From the NCBI GenBank assembly GCA_016287765.1, contig JAEEWS010000002.1, positions 1 to 64,000 on the forward strand: DNA of 64,000 bases. The letters run 5' to 3'. This stretch comes from Lachnospiraceae bacterium (GTDB taxonomy: Bacteria > Bacillota_A > Clostridia > Lachnospirales > Lachnospiraceae). The notes under the pieces were generated by a model. The model did no database searches, was not told the DNA's origin, and worked only from the letters and a program-made list of their open reading frames with translations. Of the stretch, positions 38,154-45,673 are shown piece by piece. Position numbers and translations under genes: made by a program. Each line of letters starts with the position of its first letter. Position 1 is the stretch's first letter.

Positions 38154-39236
38154 TTAGTAGGTTCCCACCAGTTTCAGGTTTGCGCACAGCGCACCCAGCT
38201 CATTCAGCATGTCCTTACCGTCTCTGGTGTTTATGTTGCCGTCAGCTTCGATGTAGAAATAATAGTTCCACATAAGGCCTTTCATGGGTCTGCTTCTTAA
38301 AGATCTCATGTTAAAGTTATGGGCACCGATGATGTTCAGTGTCTGAGCCAGCGCACCGGCTTCATTCTTAACCGTGAATACCAGGATGAAATGATCCGCT
38401 CTGGTCTTTACATTACCGCCGGGGATGTTTCTTCCTCTGGAAAATGCCGCAAAACGTGTGGTATTGCTCCTGCTGGCATTTATACCCGAAGCCAGGATGT
38501 TAAGGCCGTGGATCTCTGCGGTCTCTGCCGATGCAATGGCCGCCACGGTGGGATCGTTCAATTTCTTAACATATTCAGCCGCCATAGCCGTATTATTGTA
38601 AGCCACCGGCTCGTAACCGTGGGACTTGATAAAAGCATCGCACTGGGAAAGGGCCTGAGTGTGGCTTACCACCTTTTTGATGCCGTCGATCGACGCACCC
38701 TCCACCGCAATAAGGTTATGAACGATGTCCACGTCGATAACACTGTTTACATAAAGATTTCCGGAAAACATGAGGTCCATTACATTGACCACTTCCCCTG
38801 CATAGCTGTTCTCGATGGGAAGCACTGCGCTGTCCGCATCTCCCTTTTCTACCTTACCGTAGGCTTCTTCGAAGCTGTCGCAGGAGATAAGCTCCGCATT
38901 GGGGAACATCCTTGTGGCAGCGATCCAGGCAAAGGCGCCTTCGACACCGCAATAAGCAACCTTCATGCCGCTGTTTCTTTTTTTCTGATAATCACAGGAC
39001 AACTCCATGATCCTCTTCTGGAAGAGCACGTAATAATCACCGATCTCCTTCTTGTCCAAAAGCTCGCTGTTCTTTCTTATAAGAAATTCTTCTCTCTCTT
39101 CATCCTTTATGGGAAGTCCGTATTCTTTCTTATAATCCGCAACCTTCTCAACCGCAGTCATTCTTTTTTCGAACAACTGTCTCATCTCTTTATCGATCTT
39201 TTCGATCTCTTCTCTGGTTTTCTTTAAATCTTCCAT
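38154..39236 (-). CDS. pheA: Bifunctional chorismate mutase-prephenate dehydratase (P-protein)
   Basis: The 360-residue protein has a helical chorismate mutase domain (about 1-90; KTREEIEKIDKEMRQLFEKR). A prephenate dehydratase domain (about 93-285; GVEGAFAW, LPIENSYAGEV, SNTTRFAAF) and a C-terminal ACT domain (about 290-360; NEAGALAQTLNIIGAHNFNM, LRSRPMKG) for phenylalanine feedback follow. It makes phenylpyruvate. It is the first structural gene of the aromatic operon, 118 bases after the leader peptide stop. AAAGGA lies before the ATG. Confidence 0.95.
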   Translation of the reverse strand: MEDLKKTREEIEKIDKEMRQLFEKRMTAVEKVADYKKEYGLPIKDEEREEFLIRKNSELLDKKEIGDYYVLFQKRIMELSCDYQKKRNSGMKVAYCGVEGAFAWIAATRMFPNAELISCDSFEEAYGKVEKGDADSAVLPIENSYAGEVVNVMDLMFSGNLYVNSVIDVDIVHNLIAVEGASIDGIKKVVSHTQALSQCDAFIKSHGYEPVAYNNTAMAAEYVKKLNDPTVAAIASAETAEIHGLNILASGINASRSNTTRFAAFSRGRNIPGGNVKTRADHFILVFTVKNEAGALAQTLNIIGAHNFNMRSLRSRPMKGLMWNYYFYIEADGNINTRDGKDMLNELGALCANLKLVGTY

Positions 39237-39296
39237 TACGTCGTCCTTTCAACACTGTTATATGTTCGTTTACCCTGAGGGTTTTAACGTATCTTA

Positions 39297-39332
39297 CATA
39301 AAAATTGTTCCCCTTTAACACACAAGGGGAAC
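39297..39332 (-). terminator. Second hairpin-terminator of the aromatic operon leader
   Basis: On the minus strand GTTCCCCTT pairs with AAGGGGAAC around GTGTGTTA, followed by AATTTTTATG. It lies after the leader peptide stop and before pheA, so transcripts must pass it too. Confidence 0.75.
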
Positions 39333-39354
39333 CGATCTGATCTCATTTAAATTT

Positions 39355-39513
39355 TTACGCGACGGTCCGCCCTTCATATTTGTTTGTAAACTGCATAAAG
39401 TAATAATAAAAAATGCAGTACGCAAAAAAGCGTACTGCATAATAAAACCAATTGCAAAGCTGAGGTCTGCAACTAATTGAAAGCATATTCTTTTTTGAAC
39501 AAATATCGCTCAT
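39355..39513 (-). CDS. Aromatic-rich leader peptide of the pheA-aro operon
   Basis: A 52-residue peptide read from ATG 39513, with GGGAGG 6 bases before it. Residues 22-42 hold 13 aromatic residues: Trp22, Phe23, Tyr24, Tyr25, Phe29, Phe30, Tyr32, Phe35, Tyr36-38, Phe39, Phe42. The frame is open to a farther upstream start at 39537, but that codon lies at the predicted transcription start, so it is not used. The Trp-Phe-Tyr-Tyr codons end just before the 5' arm of terminator 39401-39440; Ala-Val-Arg spans the arm. The peptide itself probably has no other role; its translation is expected to sense charged Phe/Tyr/Trp tRNA. Function is inferred from the layout. Confidence 0.85.
   Translation of the reverse strand: MSDICSKKNMLSISCRPQLCNWFYYAVRFFAYCIFYYYFMQFTNKYEGRTVA
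39401..39440 (-). terminator. Attenuator terminator inside the leader peptide gene
   Basis: On the minus strand ATGCAGTACGC and GCGTACTGCAT form an 11-bp perfect stem (arms 39413-39423 and 39430-39440) with a T6 loop. ATTTTTTATTATT follows. The loop codes Phe-Phe and the T-rich tail codes Ile-Phe-Tyr-Tyr-Tyr. A ribosome held at the preceding Phe/Tyr codons would cover the 5' arm and prevent the stem. Confidence 0.9.
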
Positions 39514-39540
39514 CTGCGACCTCCCGAAAACATACATAAG

Positions 39541-39569
39541 AATGTAGCAGAGTCAGCGTGTTTTGTCAA
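39541..39569 (-). promoter_or_regulatory. Promoter of the aromatic amino-acid operon
   Basis: TTGACA (39564-39569), 17 bases, TACATT (39541-39546) on the minus strand, about 30 bases before the leader peptide ATG. Confidence 0.85.
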
Positions 39570-39637
39570 GTCTTTTATACCTAAATGTTGTAAATCTTCA
39601 CCGCGTTAATGCGTTCAATAAACAGATTTTGACACCC

Positions 39638-39684
39638 GGGGACGGGGTTAGGGGTTCAAAAAATGAACCCCTAACCCCGTCCCC
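39638..39684. repeat. REP-like repeat, copy B: perfect 21-bp inverted pair
   Basis: GGGGACGGGGTTAGGGGTTCA (39638-39658) and its exact complement (39664-39684) face each other around AAAAA. It lies 10 bases after the MMPL-partner gene and may stop or protect that transcript, although no T-run follows. Confidence 0.85.
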
Positions 39685-39694
39685 CCGGTTCATT

Positions 39695-41263
39695 TTACTC
39701 CCCGATAGAGGCGGTCCTGTAGATAAACCTTACACTGCCGGTCTGTCCTTCTGCAAGGCCCGAGAAGTTGTTGTAACCATCGGCTTCCTTAAGAAGTGCC
39801 TGCAGCCTGTCTGAGGAGGCTTCGATCTCAGACAACGCTGAACGTACACCGGAAACCATGCCGTCGAGATCTGCATCCTCAACCGAATCGGCCAACACCA
39901 CTGCTCCGTCCCTGATCTGTTTTACCGCTTCGTCAAGCTTTAGGGTCTCTTCCGAAAGTTTTGAAAGATTGGCTTCCAACAGACTTACGCCGTCGGTATA
40001 GGTCTTAAGGCCGGTGCAGAAAGCATTGACGCTGTCAAGCTGTGCCTTTACTGCATTTAAAGTACCTATACCGGTCTGTACCTTAACATAGGTTTCCGTG
40101 GCTTCGGGGATGTACTTAAGCTGTGCGCTCATGGAAGTAACTGCACCTTCCAGTACTGTGCCGTAGTTTTCGCGGGTAAGTTCGGGGATCGTGACCCCTG
40201 CCGCGGTGAGTGAACCGTAGGCACTCTTAAGGATGCTGTCGAAGATCTGTTCGCTGCCTGCCACAAGCGTTCCGTTATTTGCCGTAAGCTGCTTTGCCCC
40301 GGCCCCCAGCTGACCTACTGCTGTATTTAATTTTGCAGTACCGTCGGAAAGCTCGTTCATTGCACCTGCAAGCGCAGCTGTTCCCTTTATAAGTTCACCG
40401 CAGTCCTTTTCTACCTTTTTCAGTTTTTGATCGATCTCATTTCTGTCCTTACCGTCTTCGGTATACAGACCTCTGAACACCTCATCTGTTACAACAGACA
40501 GTGACGTCAGCAGCTTAAAGTCGGTTGTATCCGCTTCGATCACGATCCTGTCACAGTCTGCGTCAATGCTCTTAAGTTCATCTCCAAGTCCGGGAAACGC
40601 AATGCCGAAAACCGTGCTCCTGCTTCCGTCGGATGATACCGAGCCGCCCTTTACGGTAATATTCTTAAAATCATCATTATTTAAAAGGAGTACTGTAACT
40701 GCTGCGAAGGGCGCTTTTTCCTTATTGTTAAACTCATAGGTCATCTCCACATGACCGCTTTTTCCCGCAAGTTCATCGGCCGTTATACTTTTGCCGTCCA
40801 GAGTGTAGGTCACGTGCAGGTCCACCGGCAATTCCCTGTCACTTTCTCCCCTGTAAACGATCTCATTTCCTTCCGCATTCCAGGTTATCTTTTCCCCGTC
40901 CCGGGTAAAGCTTTCCCTGCCCTTTACATTTTTAATATTCTTAAGGTCGGAAATATCCTCAATTTCCTTTTTTTCATCCCTGTTTTCAAGCCTGTCGCTT
41001 ACGATCACTTTTGCCGCGCTTCCGTCTGCATTGGCGATCACGTAAACCGTTTCATCCTTGTCGGCTCTTTCCCTTTCATTAAGGGATTTTTTAACGTATC
41101 CGGTCATTTCTTCCTTCTTTTCTTCGACAACCTCCCGGATATCCTTATCTTCCTTTTCATTTCCGGCTCCAGCCCATGCAAGGTTCACCGGTGCATATAT
41201 CGTCGCTACCGTTAAACCTGCCGTTAAAACCGCTACAGCTGCTTTTATCTGTTTTCTGTTCAT
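39695..41263 (-). CDS. Secreted coiled-coil protein paired with the MMPL transporter
   Basis: The 522-residue protein begins with a Sec signal segment (KAAVAVLTAGLTVATIYAPVNLAWAGA). A beta-rich region (about 70-260) and then a helical region (about 290-500) follow, with the recurring pattern LSDGTAKLNTAVGQLGAGAKQL seen in YhgE/Pip-type proteins. It has no C-terminal membrane helix. It lies 25 bases after the MMPL gene, so the two probably form one exporter, with this protein on the outer face. I do not recognise a named family member. Its gene ends beside a REP-like palindrome. Confidence 0.72.
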   Translation of the reverse strand: MNRKQIKAAVAVLTAGLTVATIYAPVNLAWAGAGNEKEDKDIREVVEEKKEEMTGYVKKSLNERERADKDETVYVIANADGSAAKVIVSDRLENRDEKKEIEDISDLKNIKNVKGRESFTRDGEKITWNAEGNEIVYRGESDRELPVDLHVTYTLDGKSITADELAGKSGHVEMTYEFNNKEKAPFAAVTVLLLNNDDFKNITVKGGSVSSDGSRSTVFGIAFPGLGDELKSIDADCDRIVIEADTTDFKLLTSLSVVTDEVFRGLYTEDGKDRNEIDQKLKKVEKDCGELIKGTAALAGAMNELSDGTAKLNTAVGQLGAGAKQLTANNGTLVAGSEQIFDSILKSAYGSLTAAGVTIPELTRENYGTVLEGAVTSMSAQLKYIPEATETYVKVQTGIGTLNAVKAQLDSVNAFCTGLKTYTDGVSLLEANLSKLSEETLKLDEAVKQIRDGAVVLADSVEDADLDGMVSGVRSALSEIEASSDRLQALLKEADGYNNFSGLAEGQTGSVRFIYRTASIGE

Positions 41264-41288
41264 ATGCTTACCTAACCTTTCTTTGATC

Positions 41289-43373
41289 TTAGTTATTTTG
41301 TTCTGACCTTTTCTTCATTCCCACCGTACTTCGAAGTATGATCCCGTCAAATACGCAAAGGAATGCAGGCAGGATCAGGATCACCGCAAACATACTGACT
41401 ATGGCACCTCTTGCCATCAGGCCGCACATGGAGCTGATGATGTCCAGATCCGAGTACATGGCCACACCGAAGGTAGCTGCAAAGAAGCCCATAGCACTTA
41501 CGAAGATCGAAGGAATAGCCGAAGACAGAGCCTTTGAGACCGCATCTTTTCTTTCGACACCTTTCATCCTCTCCTTCATATATCCGTTGGTCATAAGGAT
41601 TGCATAGTCCACCGTTGCTCCCAATTGGATAGTGCTGATACAGATGGGTGCTATGAAGGGAAGACTTGTGCCCATATAATAAGGGATACCCAGGTTAATA
41701 AAGATGGCAAACTCTATTACAGCCACCAATATGACGGGAATGGATATGCTCTTGGTCACCAGGGCTATTATCACGAAAATGGCTGCTATTGAGATTATCG
41801 AAACCCTTGTAAAATCCGTATCCGTAACCGCTACCATATCCTTGGTGCAGGGCGCTTCTCCGATCAGCATGGCATTATCGTCATACTTCTTTATGATCCT
41901 GTTGATCTCATCTATCTGGTTGTCCACCTCCGCGCTACCCACGTAATACTCGGAACTTATCACAGTAAGACTGTATCTGTCGCTCTTTAAAGTGGATAAA
42001 ACACTTTCCGGAAGGATCTCTCCGGGCACTCCGCTTCCAAGAAGGGAATCAAGTCCCAGGGCAAATTTAACTCCCTTTATATCCCCCAGTTCCTCAAGCA
42101 TATCTTTTGCCTGCGCCGTATCCATCTTCGCATCCGAAAGCACCATATGGGTGGATGCCATGTTGAATTCTTTTTCCAGTTTTCTGTTAGCCGTAACGAA
42201 GTCTATGTTTTCAGGTAACACATTGCTCATATCATAGTATTTCTCTGTGTGAACATATCCGTACAAGGCAGGTACAAGTATGATCAGGAAGATCGCTATG
42301 AACACGGCCGGTTTTGATGTAACTGTCTTTGCCAACTTATCCATCCTTTTTGGCATTAACGATCTGTGTCTTGTTTTTTCTATCGCCTTATCAAATACCA
42401 ATATGAGCGCGGGAAGGGTGGTAACGCTTCCCAACACACCCAATACAACTCCCTTGGCCATTACTATGCCCAGATCTTTACCCAATGTAAAGCTCATGAA
42501 GCACAGGGCTATGAAACCTGCCACGGTAGTGAGCGAACTGCCTATAATCGAAGTGAGCGTATTGGATATGGCATGCTTCATTGCTCTGTTATTGTCTCCC
42601 GTGAATCTTTCCTTCTGTTCCGAATAGGAATTCCACAGGAAAATAGAGTAGTCCATGGTAACAGCCAGCTGCAGCACTGCCGAAAGAGCCTTTGTAATAT
42701 ATGAGATCTCACCCAGCCAATAGTTGGTGCCAAGGTTCAAAAGAATGGCCATTCCCATACTTATGAGAAAGATGAAAGGAATGATGAAACTGTCCAAAAA
42801 TATCATCATGGCTACTATGGCACAGGCCACCGCAAGTCCCACATATATCGGTTCTTCCTTTTCACAAAGATCCTTAAGGTCTGTGACCAGTGCCGACATA
42901 CCGGTTACAAAGCATCGCTCCCCGGCCGTTCTTCTCACCTGTCTGATGGCCTCTATCGTTTCATCCGCTGAGGTGGAGGAATCAAAGAATACCGCCACCA
43001 AAGTTGAATCTCCCGAATTCAAGGTGTTGTACCATTTATCCGGCAATATCTCCATGGGAATACTGCAGTCTGCCAGGCTGTAAAAGGAAAGGACAGTATC
43101 CACATGTTCCAGTTTTTCAAGTTTTCCGGTCAATTCCTTTATCTCACCCGGTTCCATATTCTCAACAACTATGATTGAAAAAGCACCTTTTCCAAAATCC
43201 TCCAGTAAGATATCCTGTCCCTTGACCGTCTCCATATTTTCCGGCAGATAGGTCAACATATCATAATTTATCCTGGTCTTTATCATTCCAAATATTGATG
43301 GAAATACCAAAAGTAACGCCAGTATCAATATGAGCACATGAAATTTAACTATAAATCCGCTTATTTTTTTCAT
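41289..43373 (-). CDS. MMPL/RND-type membrane transporter
   Basis: The 694-residue protein has two similar halves, each with one helix, an external domain of about 130-150 residues and a cluster of five to six helices (about 12 in all). The conserved pattern LQLAVTMDYSIFLWNSY in half one and IQLGATVDYAILMTNGYM in half two carries the proton-relay Asp. MMPL proteins export lipids or hydrophobic compounds. I place the start at ATG 43373 (MKKISGFIVKF), with GCGAGG 8 bases before it; the frame is open 32 more codons but those cover a putative operator. A TetR gene lies upstream and a secreted partner downstream. Confidence 0.87.
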   Translation of the reverse strand: MKKISGFIVKFHVLILILALLLVFPSIFGMIKTRINYDMLTYLPENMETVKGQDILLEDFGKGAFSIIVVENMEPGEIKELTGKLEKLEHVDTVLSFYSLADCSIPMEILPDKWYNTLNSGDSTLVAVFFDSSTSADETIEAIRQVRRTAGERCFVTGMSALVTDLKDLCEKEEPIYVGLAVACAIVAMMIFLDSFIIPFIFLISMGMAILLNLGTNYWLGEISYITKALSAVLQLAVTMDYSIFLWNSYSEQKERFTGDNNRAMKHAISNTLTSIIGSSLTTVAGFIALCFMSFTLGKDLGIVMAKGVVLGVLGSVTTLPALILVFDKAIEKTRHRSLMPKRMDKLAKTVTSKPAVFIAIFLIILVPALYGYVHTEKYYDMSNVLPENIDFVTANRKLEKEFNMASTHMVLSDAKMDTAQAKDMLEELGDIKGVKFALGLDSLLGSGVPGEILPESVLSTLKSDRYSLTVISSEYYVGSAEVDNQIDEINRIIKKYDDNAMLIGEAPCTKDMVAVTDTDFTRVSIISIAAIFVIIALVTKSISIPVILVAVIEFAIFINLGIPYYMGTSLPFIAPICISTIQLGATVDYAILMTNGYMKERMKGVERKDAVSKALSSAIPSIFVSAMGFFAATFGVAMYSDLDIISSMCGLMARGAIVSMFAVILILPAFLCVFDGIILRSTVGMKKRSEQNN

Positions 43374-43417
43374 TTGCTTTGCCTCGCTTTCCGAATTATC
43401 GTGTTTTGTGAGATGGA

Positions 43418-43445
43418 TCTGTCGCGCATATATATGCTCAACAGA
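43418..43445. promoter_or_regulatory. 28-bp palindromic candidate TetR operator
   Basis: TCTGT, 3 bases, GCATATATATGC, 3 bases, ACAGA: both outer arms and the central 12-mer are perfectly symmetric. It lies 45-72 bases before the MMPL start and just after the tetR gene. Confidence 0.6.
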
Positions 43446-43506
43446 CATACATCTCTTTGATCGATGCATGAATCTTACCCCTGAAAGAAACGCGATTCTA
43501 CAGATA

Positions 43507-43539
43507 AAAAAAGAAGAGTGTCTGAAAATCAGACACTCT
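43507..43539 (-). terminator. tetR terminator
   Basis: AGAGTGTCTG and CAGACACTCT pair around five bases; on the minus strand TCTTTTTTTATC follows. It separates tetR from the MMPL unit. Confidence 0.88.
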
Positions 43540-43564
43540 TTCGGATCTGCCTAAAAAATCCCAT

Positions 43565-44167
43565 TCAACTCTCTGTTTGCAAGGTTCCCCCGCTTTTTAT
43601 GATCTTATATTCCGGAGTCCTCATCTTTTCCACCAACTGCCGTGTCATGCCTTTAAACAGATACTGCACACAGGCCACTTTGGTCTCGATCCCTTCCGTC
43701 ATTCCCTCTTCCATCCAGATCTCAAAGATCCCCATGACCGCTTCATCAAGCATTCGGCCGAGAAAATCCAGGTCGTCTTGTGGAATGTCATCCGTTCCTG
43801 CCTCTTTTAATATAAACTTTGCTGTGATCTCCTTGATGATATCTCGAAAGTAATCCTTAAGGATATCGCGATTTGCAGAATTATATATATGATATACCGC
43901 CTTTTTATTTTTTATTGCAAATCCCAGCGCGTCTATAAGTCCCTTTTCCCAGGTATCATAGTTCTGAGAATTGTCCACAGCCCGGCTCAGATCGCTGTGA
44001 AGCACATCTGTCAGCAGGTCATAAATATCATTATAATGGTAATAAAATGTATTCCGATTGATCCCGCATCTTTTCACAATGTCTTTAACAGTGATCTTAT
44101 CAAAAGGGACCTCGTTCAGAAGTTCCACAAATGTATTTATTATTTCTTTCTTTGTAAATGTTGCCAT
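43565..44167 (-). CDS. TetR-family transcriptional regulator
   Basis: The 200-residue protein has an N-terminal TetR helix-turn-helix (KEIINTFVELLNEVPFDKITVKDIVKRCGINRNTFYYHY, broadly residues 7-46) and a helical ligand domain. The form resembles the DhaS/YbiH-like TetR_C group in Firmicutes. It most likely represses the MMPL pair just downstream; the effector is unknown. It ends at a good terminator. Confidence 0.88.
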   Translation of the reverse strand: MATFTKKEIINTFVELLNEVPFDKITVKDIVKRCGINRNTFYYHYNDIYDLLTDVLHSDLSRAVDNSQNYDTWEKGLIDALGFAIKNKKAVYHIYNSANRDILKDYFRDIIKEITAKFILKEAGTDDIPQDDLDFLGRMLDEAVMGIFEIWMEEGMTEGIETKVACVQYLFKGMTRQLVEKMRTPEYKIIKSGGTLQTES

Positions 44168-44209
44168 GTTATCTCTTTTTATTCTTAAAGTGTTCTTGTT
44201 TTATCGTCA

Positions 44210-45472
44210 TTATTCAATGCATCCTCCGGGATAGAGCGTAGATGAATAAAGCCTCCTGGTCTGAGGTAACTTTTTTCCTGAGGGCTTATCCTTTACGTCT
44301 ATAAACGTACCGGAATAGATCAACGCTTCTTTGTCGCCATAAACAATTACATCTTCAATTCCACGACCGAAGAGATCTCCGTGTAATACGTATTCTCCCT
44401 TGTCAGGTCCGATCGGAAATTCAACTGTCATATTGAATTCATGATCATATAATCCCGGGTTCACTCCTCCTCCGCGGCGATATGCGAGAATGTAGTCCTT
44501 TCCTTCTCCGTTCCAGTTTTGAATAGTTTCCGCTATCGTGAGCCATCCTTTTGTATTTCTGTTTTCCTTAAGTACTTCATGGCCATAGCTGTCAACCAGA
44601 AAGAGACCGTCAAGTCCATCCCATTGTCCCTTGTAACCATCTCCACGCCTGATCCGATCGAGTCCGGCCAATTGAAGCCCTTCTGCACCGGGAATAAATT
44701 TTCCCAGGGCTATATGCTGAGATTCAATGGATCCTTCATATCGCCATAGTTCTTCTCCAGTGGCGCTGTAAAGACATGTACAGCTTCCTCCGATGGCAAG
44801 TTCCGGTTTTCCGTCTCCGTTTACATCTCCTACCCATATACAGTCCGCATGGTCTGTAAGGTCATGACATGACCACATTATATTTCCATTATGATCAAGG
44901 CAATCATATCCGGCCATGATCTCGTCAAATCCATCACCGTTTATATCATAGGCATAGGGAAAATGACCTATATTCCCGTGATGAGTCCACATCACATTGA
45001 AGTCATGATCCATTGCCCACATATTAAAGTATCTGTCTTTTAATATTATCTCTCCCGGTCTTTCAGCCCCGGTAAGGTTTGCTATGATAATACAGTCATG
45101 AGCCTCATCTGCCGGAAGGGAATAATCCTTCTTTATCTTTCCGGTTTTTCCCTCGATCAACGTAAATCGCTTGTTCATGACACAGAGGATCTCAAGTTCT
45201 CCATCATTATCATAATCATATATCTGAGCCGGAAAATCCGACCCGAAATTTCCCGGCTTTTCTGCAGGCTTTCCTGTTTGCCAAAGAAGATTGCCGCAAA
45301 GATCAAAAGCGGTTACGCAAGTTACCTGATGGGGTACATATCTGTCATCTATATCTCCGTTTGCCTGAATAAAAACGACCTCCATGCGGCCGTCTCCGTT
45401 AATATCACCGAGAAGTCCCTTTCCTTTTCCTGCTGCCTCTATTGAAAAACGATTGATAAGTTTTGCTTTCAT
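44210..45472 (-). CDS. FG-GAP/VCBS beta-propeller protein, possibly PL11-like
   Basis: The 420-residue protein has repeated calcium-site motifs: DINGDGRMEVV (about 23), DYDNDGELEIL (about 88), DINGDGFDEIM (about 178), DVNGDGKPELA (about 213). Together with IESQHIALGKFIPGAEGLQLAGLD (broadly 245-270) these resemble the eight-bladed propeller of family 11 rhamnogalacturonan lyases. No signal peptide is present, so it would be cytoplasmic, like the exo-acting YesX. Lyase activity is inference; a non-catalytic propeller is possible. It stands alone upstream of tetR, 42 bases away. Confidence 0.6.
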   Translation of the reverse strand: MKAKLINRFSIEAAGKGKGLLGDINGDGRMEVVFIQANGDIDDRYVPHQVTCVTAFDLCGNLLWQTGKPAEKPGNFGSDFPAQIYDYDNDGELEILCVMNKRFTLIEGKTGKIKKDYSLPADEAHDCIIIANLTGAERPGEIILKDRYFNMWAMDHDFNVMWTHHGNIGHFPYAYDINGDGFDEIMAGYDCLDHNGNIMWSCHDLTDHADCIWVGDVNGDGKPELAIGGSCTCLYSATGEELWRYEGSIESQHIALGKFIPGAEGLQLAGLDRIRRGDGYKGQWDGLDGLFLVDSYGHEVLKENRNTKGWLTIAETIQNWNGEGKDYILAYRRGGGVNPGLYDHEFNMTVEFPIGPDKGEYVLHGDLFGRGIEDVIVYGDKEALIYSGTFIDVKDKPSGKKLPQTRRLYSSTLYPGGCIE

Positions 45473-45562
45473 TATTACATTTCCTCCGTTCGGATCTACG
45501 GCTTCATTTTTTTAGTGTAATATCTTTAGCTCTTAATATATATTTTTTTCGAAAGATTAGCA

Positions 45563-45628
45563 ACATAATAATACAGACCACCGTTTTATGGCGATCTGTA
45601 TTATTATGTGATCTGTATATGATCTGTA
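45563..45628. repeat. 15-bp inverted repeat with three direct GATCTGTA copies
   Basis: ACATAATAATACAGA (45563-45577) and its exact complement (45595-45609) flank 17 bases. GATCTGTA recurs at 45593, 45610 and 45621. It lies in the 198-base gap between the ABC ATPase end and the propeller gene start. It could be a transcript end or a regulator site; I find no T-run. Confidence 0.6.
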
Positions 45629-45643
45629 AATGTAATCTGAAAA

Positions 45644-45673
45644 TGAACCCATAACCCCGTCCCCAAAGGTTCA
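45644..45673. repeat. REP-like repeat, copy C (degenerate)
   Basis: TGAACCCATAACCCCGTCCC plus AAAGGTTCA: a variant of the element at 38120 and 39638. Its last three bases form the stop codon (TGA, minus strand) of the ABC ATPase gene. Confidence 0.7.

Noticed and set aside
39514..39537. Longer version of the aromatic leader peptide
   Set aside because: Its start codon lies at the predicted transcription start; ATG 39513 has the GGGAGG site.
43374..43469. Upstream extension of the MMPL protein by 32 residues
   Set aside because: It would translate the 28-bp palindrome; ATG 43373 has GAGG at 8 bases and starts directly before the first membrane helix.
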